Assembly: GCF_041295575.1 (NCBI RefSeq)
Contig: NZ_CP160452.1
Span: 124,001 to 188,000, forward strand
Direction of reading: 5' to 3'
From: Sporosarcina pasteurii
Lineage (GTDB): Bacteria > Bacillota > Bacilli > Bacillales_A > Planococcaceae
Length of the DNA: 64,000 bases
Under the pieces are notes generated by a model. The model ran no database searches and was not told the DNA's origin. It worked only from the letters and a program-made list of their open reading frames with translations. The translations under genes and the position numbers were made by a program. Shown one piece after another: positions 54,239 to 63,575 of the stretch (positions are counted from its first letter, which is position 1; each line of letters begins with the position of its first letter).

Positions 54239-55678
54239 ATGACGAGCAAGAGAGAAAACGAATTTACAAGTTGGTATATCGATACCATTCAAAAAGCTGA
54301 TTTAATGGACTATACGCCAGTTCGTGGCTGTATCGCTTTTAAACCAGACGGCTATGAAATTTGGGAGCATATCCAAGCGGAAATGGACAAGCGTTTTAAA
54401 GAAACTGGGCACCGTAACGCATATTTCCCAATGTTAATTCCAGAGAACTTTTTCCAAAAAGAAAAAGACCATATTGAAGGATTTTCACCTGAATTGCCGT
54501 GGGTTACTGAAGCAGCGGGGGAAAAGTTAGAAGAGCGTTTAGCACTTCGTCCAACTTCAGAAACAATGATTGGTCACCTATATTCAGATTGGATCAACAG
54601 TTACCGCGATCTTCCAGTGTTAATTAACCAATGGGCGAATGTTTTCCGTTGGGAAAAGAGAACGTTACCGTTTATTCGTACTTCTGAGTTTTTATGGCAA
54701 GAAGGGCATACTGCGCATGTAGACGAGGAAGAAGCACGTGAAGAAACGATGCAAATGCTTGGCATTTACAAAGAAGTTGTAGAAGACTTGCTTGCGATTC
54801 CAGTTTATGACGGTGAAAAAACGCCTTCTGAACGTTTTGCCGGTGCGGTTGATACTTATTCAATCGAAGCGATGATGCAAGATGGAAAAGCAGTTCAAGC
54901 GGGAACATCTCATTATTTAGGCACGAAATTTGCGGAAGCATTCGATATTAAATATTTAACGCGTGAAAATAAACATGAATACGTTCATACAACTTCATGG
55001 GGAACGTCAACACGTCTTATCGGTTCTGTCATTATGGTTCACGGCGATGAACAAGGTCTTGTTTTACCGCCACGTATCGCGCCGACACAAGTGGTGTTAA
55101 TTCCAGTTGGACCGTGGAAGAAGAATCCTGAAATTATCGAGAAGTTAGATGCTGTTTTTGCTGAATTAAAAGCAAAAGGTATCCGCGTTCGTCTTGATGA
55201 TTCTGACCAATCACCAGGCTTCAAGTTTAACGAGTGGGAATTAAAAGGGGTTCCAGTACGCGTTGAGTTAGGACCACGTGACTTGGCAAAAGACCAGGCA
55301 TTATTAAAAGCACGTGATGAAGATGAAAAAGTGGAAGTTAATTTGAACGACCTAGTTGCACGTATTGAAGAAGAATTAACGACGATGCAAACACGCCTAT
55401 TCGAAAAGGCGAAAGCATTCCGTGAAAAGCATTCTCATACACACGTCGACACACTCGAGCAATTAGAACAACATATTGCAGATTCAGAGAAAAACGACGA
55501 CATTCCAGGCTGGGTACTAGCAGGATGGTGTGGTGACGATGATTGTGAATCTCATGTTCAAGAAGAAACAAAGTTCACGACGCGCAACATTCCGTTCAAC
55601 CCGCCGGCAACGAAAGATACATGTATTAACTGCGGAAAAGACGCAAAGCATACGGTATGGTTTGGCCGCGCTTACTAA
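54239..55678 (+). CDS. proS: Prolyl-tRNA synthetase, short (type 3) form
   Basis: A 479-residue class II synthetase charging tRNA-Pro. It is of the archaeal/eukaryote-like type without the bacterial editing insert. Motif 2 region (FRWEKRTLPFIRTSEFLWQEGHTAH) and motif 3 area are visible, and the C-terminal zinc-associated domain ends in CINCGKDAKHTVWFGRAY. The ATG at 54239 has TAAGGAGGAA, and a T-box leader controls it. Confidence 0.96.
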   Translation: MTSKRENEFTSWYIDTIQKADLMDYTPVRGCIAFKPDGYEIWEHIQAEMDKRFKETGHRNAYFPMLIPENFFQKEKDHIEGFSPELPWVTEAAGEKLEERLALRPTSETMIGHLYSDWINSYRDLPVLINQWANVFRWEKRTLPFIRTSEFLWQEGHTAHVDEEEAREETMQMLGIYKEVVEDLLAIPVYDGEKTPSERFAGAVDTYSIEAMMQDGKAVQAGTSHYLGTKFAEAFDIKYLTRENKHEYVHTTSWGTSTRLIGSVIMVHGDEQGLVLPPRIAPTQVVLIPVGPWKKNPEIIEKLDAVFAELKAKGIRVRLDDSDQSPGFKFNEWELKGVPVRVELGPRDLAKDQALLKARDEDEKVEVNLNDLVARIEEELTTMQTRLFEKAKAFREKHSHTHVDTLEQLEQHIADSEKNDDIPGWVLAGWCGDDDCESHVQEETKFTTRNIPFNPPATKDTCINCGKDAKHTVWFGRAY

Positions 55679-55688
55679 TATAAAAAAT

Positions 55689-55730
55689 AAAAGAGACCAA
55701 CAGGTGCATTACATTTGTTGGTCTCTTTTT
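55689..55730. terminator. Bidirectional terminator between proS and arsC
   Basis: AAAAGAGACCAACA (55689-55702) pairs with TGTTGGTCTCTTTT (55716-55729). Both sides are T-rich, and the genes are convergent. Confidence 0.88.
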
Positions 55731-55748
55731 ATGATTTACTAGAGTAAC

Positions 55749-56171
55749 TTAAATTGCGTTTTCCTTAGAAAAAGCATTGATCTTTTCCCCAATCTCATCA
55801 CGAACCCGTTGGAAAACAGCCCAAACCTCTTCATCTGTTCCTTCAGCCTTTGCAGGGTCATCAAAACCCCAGTGCTCATGACGAACGTGAGGAGGAATCG
55901 TTGGGCAATTATCTATCGCGTCACCGCATAATGTAACAACTAAATCAGCAGTATTTAAAATGTTCCTATCAATTAAATCTGAAGATTGATTGGTGATATC
56001 TACATCTACTTCCTTCATTGCTTGAACCGCTTTTGGGTTGACGCCGTGCGCTTCAATACCCGCACTGAAAACTTCCCAGTTATCTCCTAAATATTCTTTT
56101 CCCCAACCTTCAGCCATTTGGCTACGGCAAGAATTTCCTGTACATAAGAAATAAAGTGTCTTTTTAGTCAT
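55749..56171 (-). CDS. arsC: Arsenate reductase, thioredoxin-coupled
   Basis: A 140-residue low-molecular-weight phosphatase-fold reductase. The P-loop reads CTGNSCRS (C10-S17), and the redox pair is C82 and C89 ([10 protein letters not shown]), the arrangement of B. subtilis and S. aureus thioredoxin-dependent ArsC. It reduces arsenate to arsenite, which ArsB exports. It is last in the arsR-arsB-arsC operon, 16 bases after arsB. Confidence 0.96.
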   Translation of the reverse strand: MTKKTLYFLCTGNSCRSQMAEGWGKEYLGDNWEVFSAGIEAHGVNPKAVQAMKEVDVDITNQSSDLIDRNILNTADLVVTLCGDAIDNCPTIPPHVRHEHWGFDDPAKAEGTDEEVWAVFQRVRDEIGEKINAFSKENAI

Positions 56172-56187
56172 GATAAAATCTCCTCTA

Positions 56188-57483
56188 TTAGATAATTAAT
56201 AACCATAAATAAAGCCCGATAAGTGTAAAAAGTAGCGTAGGAATTGTTAAAATGATTCCAATCTTAAAATACGTTCCCCACTTAATTTTCACGCCTTTTT
56301 GCGAAAGAACGTGCAACCATAATAACGTAGCTAAAGAACCGATTGGCGTGATTTTTGGTCCTAAATCTGACCCAATCACATTGGCATAAATTAAAGCCTC
56401 CCGGATGGGTCCTGTTGTAGTTGTTTCAGATATCGCCAAAGCGTTGATCATAACGGTAGGCATGTTATTCATCACTGATGACAAGATTGCGGCAATAAAG
56501 CCCATCGAAATCGTTCCTACAAATAACCCTTGGTCAGCAGCCAGTTGGATGACATCTGCGAGTATGCTTGTAAGTCCAACATTTCGCAAGCCATAAACAA
56601 CGACGTACATGCCAATGGAAAAGAAAACGATGGCCCATGGTGCACCTTTAATGACCTGTTTCGTTTGAACGGCAGTACTTCTTTGAGCCATAATCGTGTA
56701 AAAAATCGCAACGATGCCAGCGACAATAGAAACAGGTAGCCCCGTAAATTCGCTGCTGAAGTAGCCAATGAGTAATACTGTTAAGACAATCCAAGATAGG
56801 CGAAACATCTTTAAATCTTTAATTGCGTCTTTTGGTTGTTTCAGATCCGACACTTGATAATTTTCAGGGATACTTTTCCGGAAAAATAAATACAATACTA
56901 AAATACTGGCGACTAATGCAAATAAATTCGGTACAATCATACGTGATGCATATTCGGCAAAGCCTATTCCGAAATAGTCTGCAGAAACAATATTGACTAA
57001 GTTACTGACAACTAACGGTAAAGAAGTCGTGTCTGCAATAAATCCACTGGCAATGATAAATGGGAAAACCATTTTTTCATTGAAATTTAAATTTCGTACC
57101 ATCGCCAATACGATAGGCGTCAAAATAAGTGCAGCACCATCATTTGCGAAAAGGGCCGCAACGACTGCGCCTAAGATGGTAACATACACAAACATGCGGA
57201 CACCGCTGCCTTGGGCTAATCTAGCCATATGGAGGGCAGCCCACTCAAAAAATCCAATCTCATCTAAAATGAGTGAAATAATAATAATTGCGATAAAAGC
57301 AAGTGTTGCATTCCAAACAATTCCTGTAACATCTAACACATCTTGAAAGTTGACAACCCCTATGAGCAGCGCAATAAGTGCCCCGATACAAGCAGACCAG
57401 CCAATTGAGAGGTTTCTCGGTTGCCAAATAACAAAAATTAGTGTGATGAGGAAGATGGCTGATGCGGTAATAACTGAAATCAT
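56188..57483 (-). CDS. arsB: Arsenite efflux pump ArsB
   Basis: A 431-residue, about twelve-helix arsenite/antimonite transporter. ArsB features are [20 protein letters not shown] and [19 protein letters not shown], with [20 protein letters not shown] near the end. It pumps arsenite out, using the proton gradient. It lies 15 bases after arsR and before arsC. Confidence 0.95.
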   Translation of the reverse strand: MISVITASAIFLITLIFVIWQPRNLSIGWSACIGALIALLIGVVNFQDVLDVTGIVWNATLAFIAIIIISLILDEIGFFEWAALHMARLAQGSGVRMFVYVTILGAVVAALFANDGAALILTPIVLAMVRNLNFNEKMVFPFIIASGFIADTTSLPLVVSNLVNIVSADYFGIGFAEYASRMIVPNLFALVASILVLYLFFRKSIPENYQVSDLKQPKDAIKDLKMFRLSWIVLTVLLIGYFSSEFTGLPVSIVAGIVAIFYTIMAQRSTAVQTKQVIKGAPWAIVFFSIGMYVVVYGLRNVGLTSILADVIQLAADQGLFVGTISMGFIAAILSSVMNNMPTVMINALAISETTTTGPIREALIYANVIGSDLGPKITPIGSLATLLWLHVLSQKGVKIKWGTYFKIGIILTIPTLLFTLIGLYLWLLII

Positions 57484-57498
57484 GTTCTTTTCTCCTCC

Positions 57499-57846
57499 TT
57501 ATTCACAGCAAATGCGAAGCCCTTTTGCTTCCAACTCTGTAATAGATTCATCTTGGTCAGCAAGATGTTTTAAAATGCCTTCGATAAACGGATAATCTGT
57601 GTGTTCTTTATTAATAGAGTAAAAAACCCATTGCCCGCGGCGTTCTTCCTGTACTAATTCAATGTCCCGAAGCCTGCGCAAGTGTTGACTGATTGCAGGT
57701 TGACTCATCTGAAATATTTCAACAAATTCACATACACAACATTCGTGTGATTTAAGCAATTTCATCATTGTTAAACGAGTCGGATCACCAAGTAACTTTA
57801 AAAGTTGTGATGCTCGTTGTAAATCAATGGGTAATGAATCATTCAT
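57499..57846 (-). CDS. arsR: ArsR-family repressor
   Basis: A 115-residue winged-helix repressor with the arsenite-sensing cluster HECCVCEFV (C36, C37, C39) before the recognition helix MSQPAISQHLRRL. It is first in the ars operon, with a palindromic operator just upstream. Confidence 0.93.
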   Translation of the reverse strand: MNDSLPIDLQRASQLLKLLGDPTRLTMMKLLKSHECCVCEFVEIFQMSQPAISQHLRRLRDIELVQEERRGQWVFYSINKEHTDYPFIEGILKHLADQDESITELEAKGLRICCE

Positions 57847-57869
57847 TTTATCTCCTCCAACGATTAGTA

Positions 57870-57887
57870 TATAAGCATATGCTTATA
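57870..57887 (-). promoter_or_regulatory. ArsR operator
   Basis: TATAAGCATATGCTTATA is a perfect 18-base palindrome 24 bases upstream of arsR, as expected for an ArsR/SmtB-type site. It also sits in the divergent region before chrA, though about 160 bases from it. Confidence 0.65.
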
Positions 57888-58044
57888 CATACAAGTGGAA
57901 AGTTTGTATACTTTGGAGTATTAATCAGGTGCTAGTATGTTAAAAATTTGTAAAAATTCTATTTTTAAATGGAAGATCACTTATGTAGATGTTATCTTTT
58001 GACCATACACAAATTTGATGGGAAAGAGAAAAAAGGAGGAGCAA

Positions 58045-59238
58045 ATGGGACAAAATAATAGTAATAATCGGTTGAAAAATCTCTTAGAAATTTTGATTAT
58101 ATCAACCAGACTGGGCTTGACATCATTTGGTGGGCCAACAGCTCATTTAGGTTATTTTCACGAGGAATATGTTCGAAGAAGAAAGTGGATGGATGAAAAA
58201 AGCTATGCGGATTTAGTAGCGTTAGCTCAATTTTTACCCGGACCTGCGAGTAGCCAGGTTGGAATTGGGATTGGCGTGATGCGAGCCGGAGTATTAGGTG
58301 GAATTATTTCTTTTATAGGATTCACATTGCCTTCAGTCATTGCCCTTATCATTTTTGCTTTGTTGCTCAGTAGTTTTGATGTTGGAGATGCTGGTTGGAT
58401 ACATGGGTTGAAAATCGTTGCAGTAGCAGTAGTTGCCCAAGCGATTTTAGGCATGGCTAATAAATTAACGCCTGATTTAAAAAGGAAAGCGATTGCTTTA
58501 TTTGCTTTAGTTGGCACGCTCATTTGGCAGACGGCTTTTACGCAAGTAGGGGTCATTTTGATTGCGGCATTTTTGGGCTTTTTATTATTTAAAAAACATG
58601 AGAAAAGTGCAGAGGCAAATTCTCAATTTCCAATTACTAAACGAGTTTCAGTAATTTGCTTATCGTTGTTTTTCGCTTTGTTATTTCTATTACCTGTCAT
58701 TAAGGGAATAACAGGCTCATATTGGATTGCTATGTTCGACAGTTTTTATCGTTCTGGGTCATTAGTTTTCGGCGGGGGACACGTCGTGTTGCCATTATTG
58801 GAACAAGAATTTGTACCAACTGGATGGATAACGGAAGAGGCATTTTTAGCGGGGTATGGTGCCACGCAAGCAGTACCAGGACCTTTATTTACATTTGCTG
58901 CTTATTTAGGAGCTGTCCTGAAAGGATGGCAAGGCGGATTAATTGCAACAGCTGCAGTGTTTTTACCTGCTTTCCTTCTGATTCTCGGTGCGTTGCCATT
59001 TTGGGATAGTTTACGAAACACCCCAAAGATTAAAGGGGCAATTATGGGAGTCAATGCAGCCGTTGTTGGGATTTTAATTTCAGCTTTTTATACACCGATT
59101 TGGACAAGTTCTATCTTAGCGCCTGTTGATTTTGCGTTAGCAGCGATTCTATTTAGCATGCTTGCTTATTGGAAGCTTCCACCTTGGATTGTTGTTGTAA
59201 CTGGTGCGCTTGTTGGCGTGATTTTACCATTAATTTGA
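58045..59238 (+). CDS. chrA: Chromate transporter ChrA, two-domain
   Basis: A 397-residue membrane protein with tandem ChrA domains. The first has LTSFGGPTAHLGYFHEEYV with QFLPGPASSQVGIGIG, and the second has VFGGGHVVLPLLEQEFV with QAVPGPLFTFAAYLG. Long-chain ChrA proteins expel chromate, by proton-driven exchange. The ATG at 58045 has AAAGGAGG. The frame to 58015 would add ten residues. It lies divergent to the ars operon, extending the metal-resistance block. Confidence 0.9.
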   Translation: MGQNNSNNRLKNLLEILIISTRLGLTSFGGPTAHLGYFHEEYVRRRKWMDEKSYADLVALAQFLPGPASSQVGIGIGVMRAGVLGGIISFIGFTLPSVIALIIFALLLSSFDVGDAGWIHGLKIVAVAVVAQAILGMANKLTPDLKRKAIALFALVGTLIWQTAFTQVGVILIAAFLGFLLFKKHEKSAEANSQFPITKRVSVICLSLFFALLFLLPVIKGITGSYWIAMFDSFYRSGSLVFGGGHVVLPLLEQEFVPTGWITEEAFLAGYGATQAVPGPLFTFAAYLGAVLKGWQGGLIATAAVFLPAFLLILGALPFWDSLRNTPKIKGAIMGVNAAVVGILISAFYTPIWTSSILAPVDFALAAILFSMLAYWKLPPWIVVVTGALVGVILPLI

Positions 59239-59242
59239 TAGG

Positions 59243-59290
59243 AAATAAGGCGATATCTATTTTTAACATAGAGAATCGCCTTATTTTTTT
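59243..59290. terminator. Terminator after chrA
   Basis: AAATAAGGCGAT (59243-59254) pairs with ATCGCCTTATTT, followed by a T-run. It also faces the alaX-like gene on the minus strand. Confidence 0.82.
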
Positions 59291-59316
59291 ATTGCTCAAA
59301 TCAAGAAGTTTCAAAG

Positions 59317-60516
59317 TTAATTAATCGAGGCAGTTAAACTATTTTCCATCATTTTTAACAATTCTTCTTCTGTCAGTTTATAATCACCGCCGCCTTGAAC
59401 GAAAGCGTCATTTCCTCCACCTTTACCGTCTATGAGTGGCAACACAGCAGCTGAAACGTCCTTCATACTTGCAGTAGATAAACTGCCTCTAGCTGCAACA
59501 AATTGAAGCTTATCATCATTACGAGCAACGAGAAGTACAATTGTTTCGTCTGATTCCGCCACAATGAATCGAGCTAGTTTTTGTAATTGCTGAATGGAAC
59601 GGCCTTGGAATGTAGCGGTAACTAAGCCGTTACGCTGTTGACTCAATAATTCTTTGGACTCGAATGATAATATTGCATCTTGTGTTTCCTTCAATGATTT
59701 TTCAAGTGAGTGATTTGTCTCTAATAGCTTCTCGATAGCCTTGCCAATCCCATCTTCAGGGGCACTTAATAATTTTGAAGCTTTCGCAACTACATTTGTT
59801 TTATCATGTAACAGATTGAGTACGCGCTTTCCACAAACGAAATGAACCCTTGTGTTTCCTCGATGCTTCTCAGCAGATACGATTTTTAACGAACTCACTT
59901 GTCCGGTATATTCAGGATGAGTTCCGCCACATCCGTTATAGTCAAAATCTGGAATAATGACAAGACGTATCTCCTCGGTTGCTTGAATTTGCTTTCGCAG
60001 TGGATATTGATAGAGTTCGTCTTCCGTTACCCACTTCACTTCGATTGGACGGTTTTCAAGAATCACTTTATTTGCCAGCTCTTCTGCTGCTTTAAGTTGT
60101 TCGTCTGTAATGTCATCAGCCTCGATATCAATGGAGACCAAATTTGTCCCTAAATGGAAACTGACAGTTGGAAATTCAAATAACTCAACAAATGCAGCGG
60201 ATAATATGTGTTGTCCGGCATGTTGCTGCATGTGGTCAAAGCGACGTTCCCAATTGATATTACAATCGAGTTCGCCTGAGGCATCCATCTCTCCCGACAA
60301 ATAATGACGAATTTCACCATCAATTTCAACAACATCAATTATGGGTACTCCATTAATTGTACCGGTATCGTGTGGCTGACCGCCGCCGGTTGGATAAAAG
60401 GCCGTTTGATCCAACACAACGTAAGGTTTTTCATTCTCATCTCTTTCCGTTTTCACTACTTGCGCCGTAAAAGATTGACACTCGGGCTCGGCATAATACA
60501 AACGATTTTTTAGCAT
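59317..60516 (-). CDS. Alanyl-tRNA editing protein, AlaX-L type
   Basis: A 399-residue AlaRS-related editing protein without the aminoacylation domain. The N-terminal part has ATP-free fold TAFYPTGGGQPHDTG. The editing site is HAGQHILSA and CGGTHPEYTG, giving two histidines plus a Cys-His pair for zinc. The C-terminal part is a DHHA1 domain (IDGKGGGNDAFVQGGG). It should remove serine or glycine wrongly attached to tRNA-Ala. It is transcribed alone. Confidence 0.92.
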   Translation of the reverse strand: MLKNRLYYAEPECQSFTAQVVKTERDENEKPYVVLDQTAFYPTGGGQPHDTGTINGVPIIDVVEIDGEIRHYLSGEMDASGELDCNINWERRFDHMQQHAGQHILSAAFVELFEFPTVSFHLGTNLVSIDIEADDITDEQLKAAEELANKVILENRPIEVKWVTEDELYQYPLRKQIQATEEIRLVIIPDFDYNGCGGTHPEYTGQVSSLKIVSAEKHRGNTRVHFVCGKRVLNLLHDKTNVVAKASKLLSAPEDGIGKAIEKLLETNHSLEKSLKETQDAILSFESKELLSQQRNGLVTATFQGRSIQQLQKLARFIVAESDETIVLLVARNDDKLQFVAARGSLSTASMKDVSAAVLPLIDGKGGGNDAFVQGGGDYKLTEEELLKMMENSLTASIN

Positions 60517-60756
60517 AAAATCGACTCCTACTTCATTAAGTTGGGTTTATCTTATCATAATTAATGGTGGGAATGTCATTCCTAACAGTCCCCATGTGAA
60601 TGGAAAATTAAACTTAAATAGATTCGGTTTTTAAAGAAGTTGTTTTACTATATTTACATTTACCCACAAATTACCGAAAATAAATGTTTTCTAAATTCAA
60701 GAATTATTGTTCATACTAAAATTTGATGCTTCAATATGTGTAGAGGAGAATGGAAA

Positions 60757-61302
60757 ATGAAAGTTATAGCTCTTATTGGGAGTTTGCGGGAGGATTCTTA
60801 CAATCGGCAGTTAATTGAAACGATTGAAAAGCGGTATCATACGATGTTTAATCTTGAAGTGGCACCGATTGGAAAGCTTCCGTTTTACAATGAAGATGAA
60901 GAAATGTATCCGCCAAAGGAAGTTGAAAAATTTAAGAAAATGATTGAAGACGCTGATGCTGTTTTTATTAGCACGCCTGAGTTTAATTGGTCGATATCAG
61001 GGGTGTTAAAAAATGCATTAGATTGGCTATCGCGAGTAGAGAAACCGATTGCGAAAAAACCGGTTCTTTTAATGGGCGTCTCGCAAGGAGGATTGGGAAC
61101 GATTAGAGCGCAATTGCACGCAAGACAAATATTAACGAGTGTCGGTGCGGTTATGATGCCGGCTGTAAGTAATGAAATTCTTATTGGTGGTGCCGGACAA
61201 AAGTTTGAAAACGGTGAACTTACTCATGAAGTTACTTTGCAGTATATTGACGAAGTGATGGAACGATTTTTGGAATTTGTTAAGAAGGAACAAGACCAGT
61301 AA
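60757..61302 (+). CDS. NAD(P)H-dependent FMN reductase
   Basis: A 181-residue flavodoxin-like reductase. The ATG at 60757 has TAGAGGAGA. Features are the phosphate-binding start IALIGSLREDSYNRQLI, STPEFNWSISGVLKNALDWLSR, and KPVLLMGVSQGGLGTIRAQ. Relatives reduce quinones, azo compounds or chromate with NAD(P)H. Distant from chrA, so a role in metal reduction is only possible. It ends in a long hairpin. Confidence 0.9.
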   Translation: MKVIALIGSLREDSYNRQLIETIEKRYHTMFNLEVAPIGKLPFYNEDEEMYPPKEVEKFKKMIEDADAVFISTPEFNWSISGVLKNALDWLSRVEKPIAKKPVLLMGVSQGGLGTIRAQLHARQILTSVGAVMMPAVSNEILIGGAGQKFENGELTHEVTLQYIDEVMERFLEFVKKEQDQ

Positions 61303-61370
61303 AAAACCACTTTCTCATATATAGAAGTTGTCGTTTAAAGGACAACTTCTTCAATGAGAAAGTGGTTTTA
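61302..61370. terminator. Long bidirectional hairpin terminator
   Basis: AACCACTTTCTCAT pairs with ATGAGAAAGTGGTT over an inner AGAAGTTGTC/GACAACTTCT hairpin. It lies between the FMN reductase gene and the convergent EamA gene. Confidence 0.8.
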
Positions 61371-61385
61371 TTCATGTACGTCAAT

Positions 61386-62276
61386 CTACTTTTCTTTTCT
61401 AGCAAGAAGCCTATGTTCTACTGTTGGCAAAGTCATCCCAAAAAGTATGACAAGGATGCCAATGACTTGTAAAAATGTTAGGTTTTCACGTAATAAAATG
61501 ACCGATACAGTGACGGCAACAGGTAATTCCATCGCACTTAAAATGGAAGATGTCGCTGCGCCGACCTTTGGGACTGCAATCGAGAATAAATAAATCGGAA
61601 TCACAATCCCAAATAGACCGAGAATCAGACCATAAATCCATAAGCCTTCGCCGAATAATATGCCATTCCAAACAATTTCCGGTGATTGGAAGAAAGTAAT
61701 GGCAATGACAGCAAAAAATGAAGTAAACAAGAGGCGGGTTTCCGTGTCCATTCCTTCAACTTGTTTAGAGTTCACCATAACAAATGAAGCAAAACTGACA
61801 GCCGAAGCCAATCCCCATGCCCAACCTTGCCATGGAATTCCGCTAATATCCGCGCCAATAACGCCTGCGGCTAAAATTGTCCCAGCAAATAATAAAATAA
61901 GTGAAATGATTTCAATGCGCTTTGGCAAACGTCTTCTTGCAATACAATCAAACAACATGCCTATCCAAGTGAATTGGAAGAGCATAACGACTGCAATGGA
62001 AGCAGGCATATACGTAACGGCTTGTCCATAAACCGTTCCTGTAGTAGCCGTGAAAAGGCCTGCCAATACAAGTGTGACACCGCCGCCAAATTTAGGCAGT
62101 TTGCGACGGACAATAGCGAAAATAATAAGTGCGAGCACAAAGCCAGTAAAGTATTGTGCTGTGACCGCTTCTGAAGCAGTAAATCCATCTATAATTGCAA
62201 GTTTTATAATTGTTGATAAAATACCGTAGCAACTTGCCGCGAATATAATCATGAGAGGATAAATCCATTGTTTCAT
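61386..62276 (-). CDS. EamA/DMT-family transporter
   Basis: A 296-residue protein with ten helices in two EamA repeats (about 8-135 and 150-285). Examples are SCYGILSTIIKLAIIDGFTA in the first repeat and PKVGAATSSILSAMELPVAV in the second. The family exports or imports small metabolites such as amino acids. The substrate is not evident. It is monocistronic and ends at the shared hairpin. Confidence 0.9.
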   Translation of the reverse strand: MKQWIYPLMIIFAASCYGILSTIIKLAIIDGFTASEAVTAQYFTGFVLALIIFAIVRRKLPKFGGGVTLVLAGLFTATTGTVYGQAVTYMPASIAVVMLFQFTWIGMLFDCIARRRLPKRIEIISLILLFAGTILAAGVIGADISGIPWQGWAWGLASAVSFASFVMVNSKQVEGMDTETRLLFTSFFAVIAITFFQSPEIVWNGILFGEGLWIYGLILGLFGIVIPIYLFSIAVPKVGAATSSILSAMELPVAVTVSVILLRENLTFLQVIGILVILFGMTLPTVEHRLLARKEK

Positions 62277-62411
62277 AAACTAGAGCCTCCTATTTCATCA
62301 CGCCATTATACCACGGATCGCAAAATTATCGTATCAAAGTGAATGGGCTTAAATCTGATGACATAACCATAAAAGCAATCACTTATGCCTCATTTTAACA
62401 ATGGTTCTGTT

Positions 62412-62441
62412 ATATACATAGTATATCAGAGGTGGTATAAT
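62412..62441 (+). promoter_or_regulatory. Promoter with inverted repeat before the YxlE-like gene
   Basis: ATATAC-ATA-GTATAT (62412-62426) is a perfect 6-3-6 inverted repeat. TATAAT follows at 62436-62441, and its -35 region would overlap the repeat. A GntR- or PadR-type regulator is possible, but no such gene is visible here. Confidence 0.45.
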
Positions 62442-62478
62442 AAACTTAAATAACAATCAGGGAAAGGATGTGTCAACA

Positions 62479-62679
62479 ATGACTGAGCTTGCTAGCATTC
62501 CGTGGAATTTAATATGGCCGCTGATTGCACTACAATTCATCTTAATGGCGATTGCGCTTATTGATATTAGCCGACATAGAAGAACAAACGGACCCGTTGT
62601 GATGTGGGTGCTTATCATAATTTTTATCAATTTACTTGGCCCTATTCTTTATTTCATTTTTGGAAGGAGGAATGGATAA
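62479..62679 (+). CDS. PLDc_N-domain small membrane protein, YxlE-like
   Basis: A 66-residue protein with two membrane helices (about 10-28 and 38-58), which is the 'phospholipase D N-terminal' anchor domain, as in B. subtilis YxlE. The second helix reads VMWVLIIIFINLLGPILYFI, followed by FGRRNG. I place the start at 62479. The GTG at 62470 is almost on the ribosome site. It precedes an ABC ATPase by two bases. In B. subtilis the sigY operon carries YxlE, YxlF and YxlG in this order, but no sigma factor gene is seen here. Confidence 0.78.
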   Translation: MTELASIPWNLIWPLIALQFILMAIALIDISRHRRTNGPVVMWVLIIIFINLLGPILYFIFGRRNG

Positions 62680-62681
62680 TT

Positions 62682-63575
62682 ATGTTACTTCACGTTGAAC
62701 AATTAACAAAAGCTTTCGGAGATGAAAAAGCAGCGAACCAACTATCATTTGAACTAACGAAACATACATCAACGGCACTCATTGGTCCAAATGGTGCAGG
62801 GAAAACAACAACATTATCGATGCTGGCGGGGTTGGTTACACCAACAGGCGGAAAGATTACGTTTCAAGAGGAGAAGCGCCAAGATAATAGGGAGTTAATA
62901 GGTTTTTTACCGCAATATCCGAAGTTTTTTCCTTGGATGACAGCACTTGAATTTACTGAAATGGCCGCGAGATTAAGTGGGATTCCTGCAAGAAAATCAA
63001 AAGTTGAGGCACAAAAAACACTTGAATTTGTTGGACTTGGGAATGCGTTGAGTAAGAAAACGATGACATTTTCAGGAGGTATGAAGCAACGTCTTGGGCT
63101 GGCGCAGGCAATTGTGCATAAACCTAAATTATTGTTGTTAGATGAACCTGTCTCTGCCCTTGATCCTGTCGGAAGAAGGGAGATTATGAATTTATTAAAA
63201 GAATTACAGCAAGAAGTGACGATTTTATACTCGACTCATATTTTGAATGATGCGGAAGAAATGACTGATAAACTTCTGTTTTTAAGAGAAGGCGAACTTG
63301 TTGAACAAGGTACGTTGGAAGACGTCAGAAACCGGCATGCTAATCCGCGCATTGTAATAGAGTTTATAAATGACAGCGAATTACAACGTTTTGTCAATCA
63401 AACATTATGGTACACAACGATTAAAGGTCCTAAGCTTTCAATTGATATAGAAAAAGAATCAATCAATATGTCCGGGGTGTTATCTGCATTATATGGAGGA
63501 GACTTTCAAATTCGCAAAGTCGAACAACAAACGGCGAGCTTAGAGGAAATCTTTATGAAAGTAGCGGTGATGTAA
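62682..63575 (+). CDS. ABC transporter ATPase, YxlF-like
   Basis: A 297-residue ABC ATPase. The start ATG at 62682 follows GGAAGGAGG. An earlier ATG (62604) is inside the YxlE-like gene. Walker A is GPNGAGKTT (35-43), the signature is FSGGMKQR, and Walker B is LLLLDEPVSALDP, with STHILND. It pairs with the ABC-2 permease that starts on its stop codon (TAATG). Confidence 0.92.
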   Translation: MLLHVEQLTKAFGDEKAANQLSFELTKHTSTALIGPNGAGKTTTLSMLAGLVTPTGGKITFQEEKRQDNRELIGFLPQYPKFFPWMTALEFTEMAARLSGIPARKSKVEAQKTLEFVGLGNALSKKTMTFSGGMKQRLGLAQAIVHKPKLLLLDEPVSALDPVGRREIMNLLKELQQEVTILYSTHILNDAEEMTDKLLFLREGELVEQGTLEDVRNRHANPRIVIEFINDSELQRFVNQTLWYTTIKGPKLSIDIEKESINMSGVLSALYGGDFQIRKVEQQTASLEEIFMKVAVM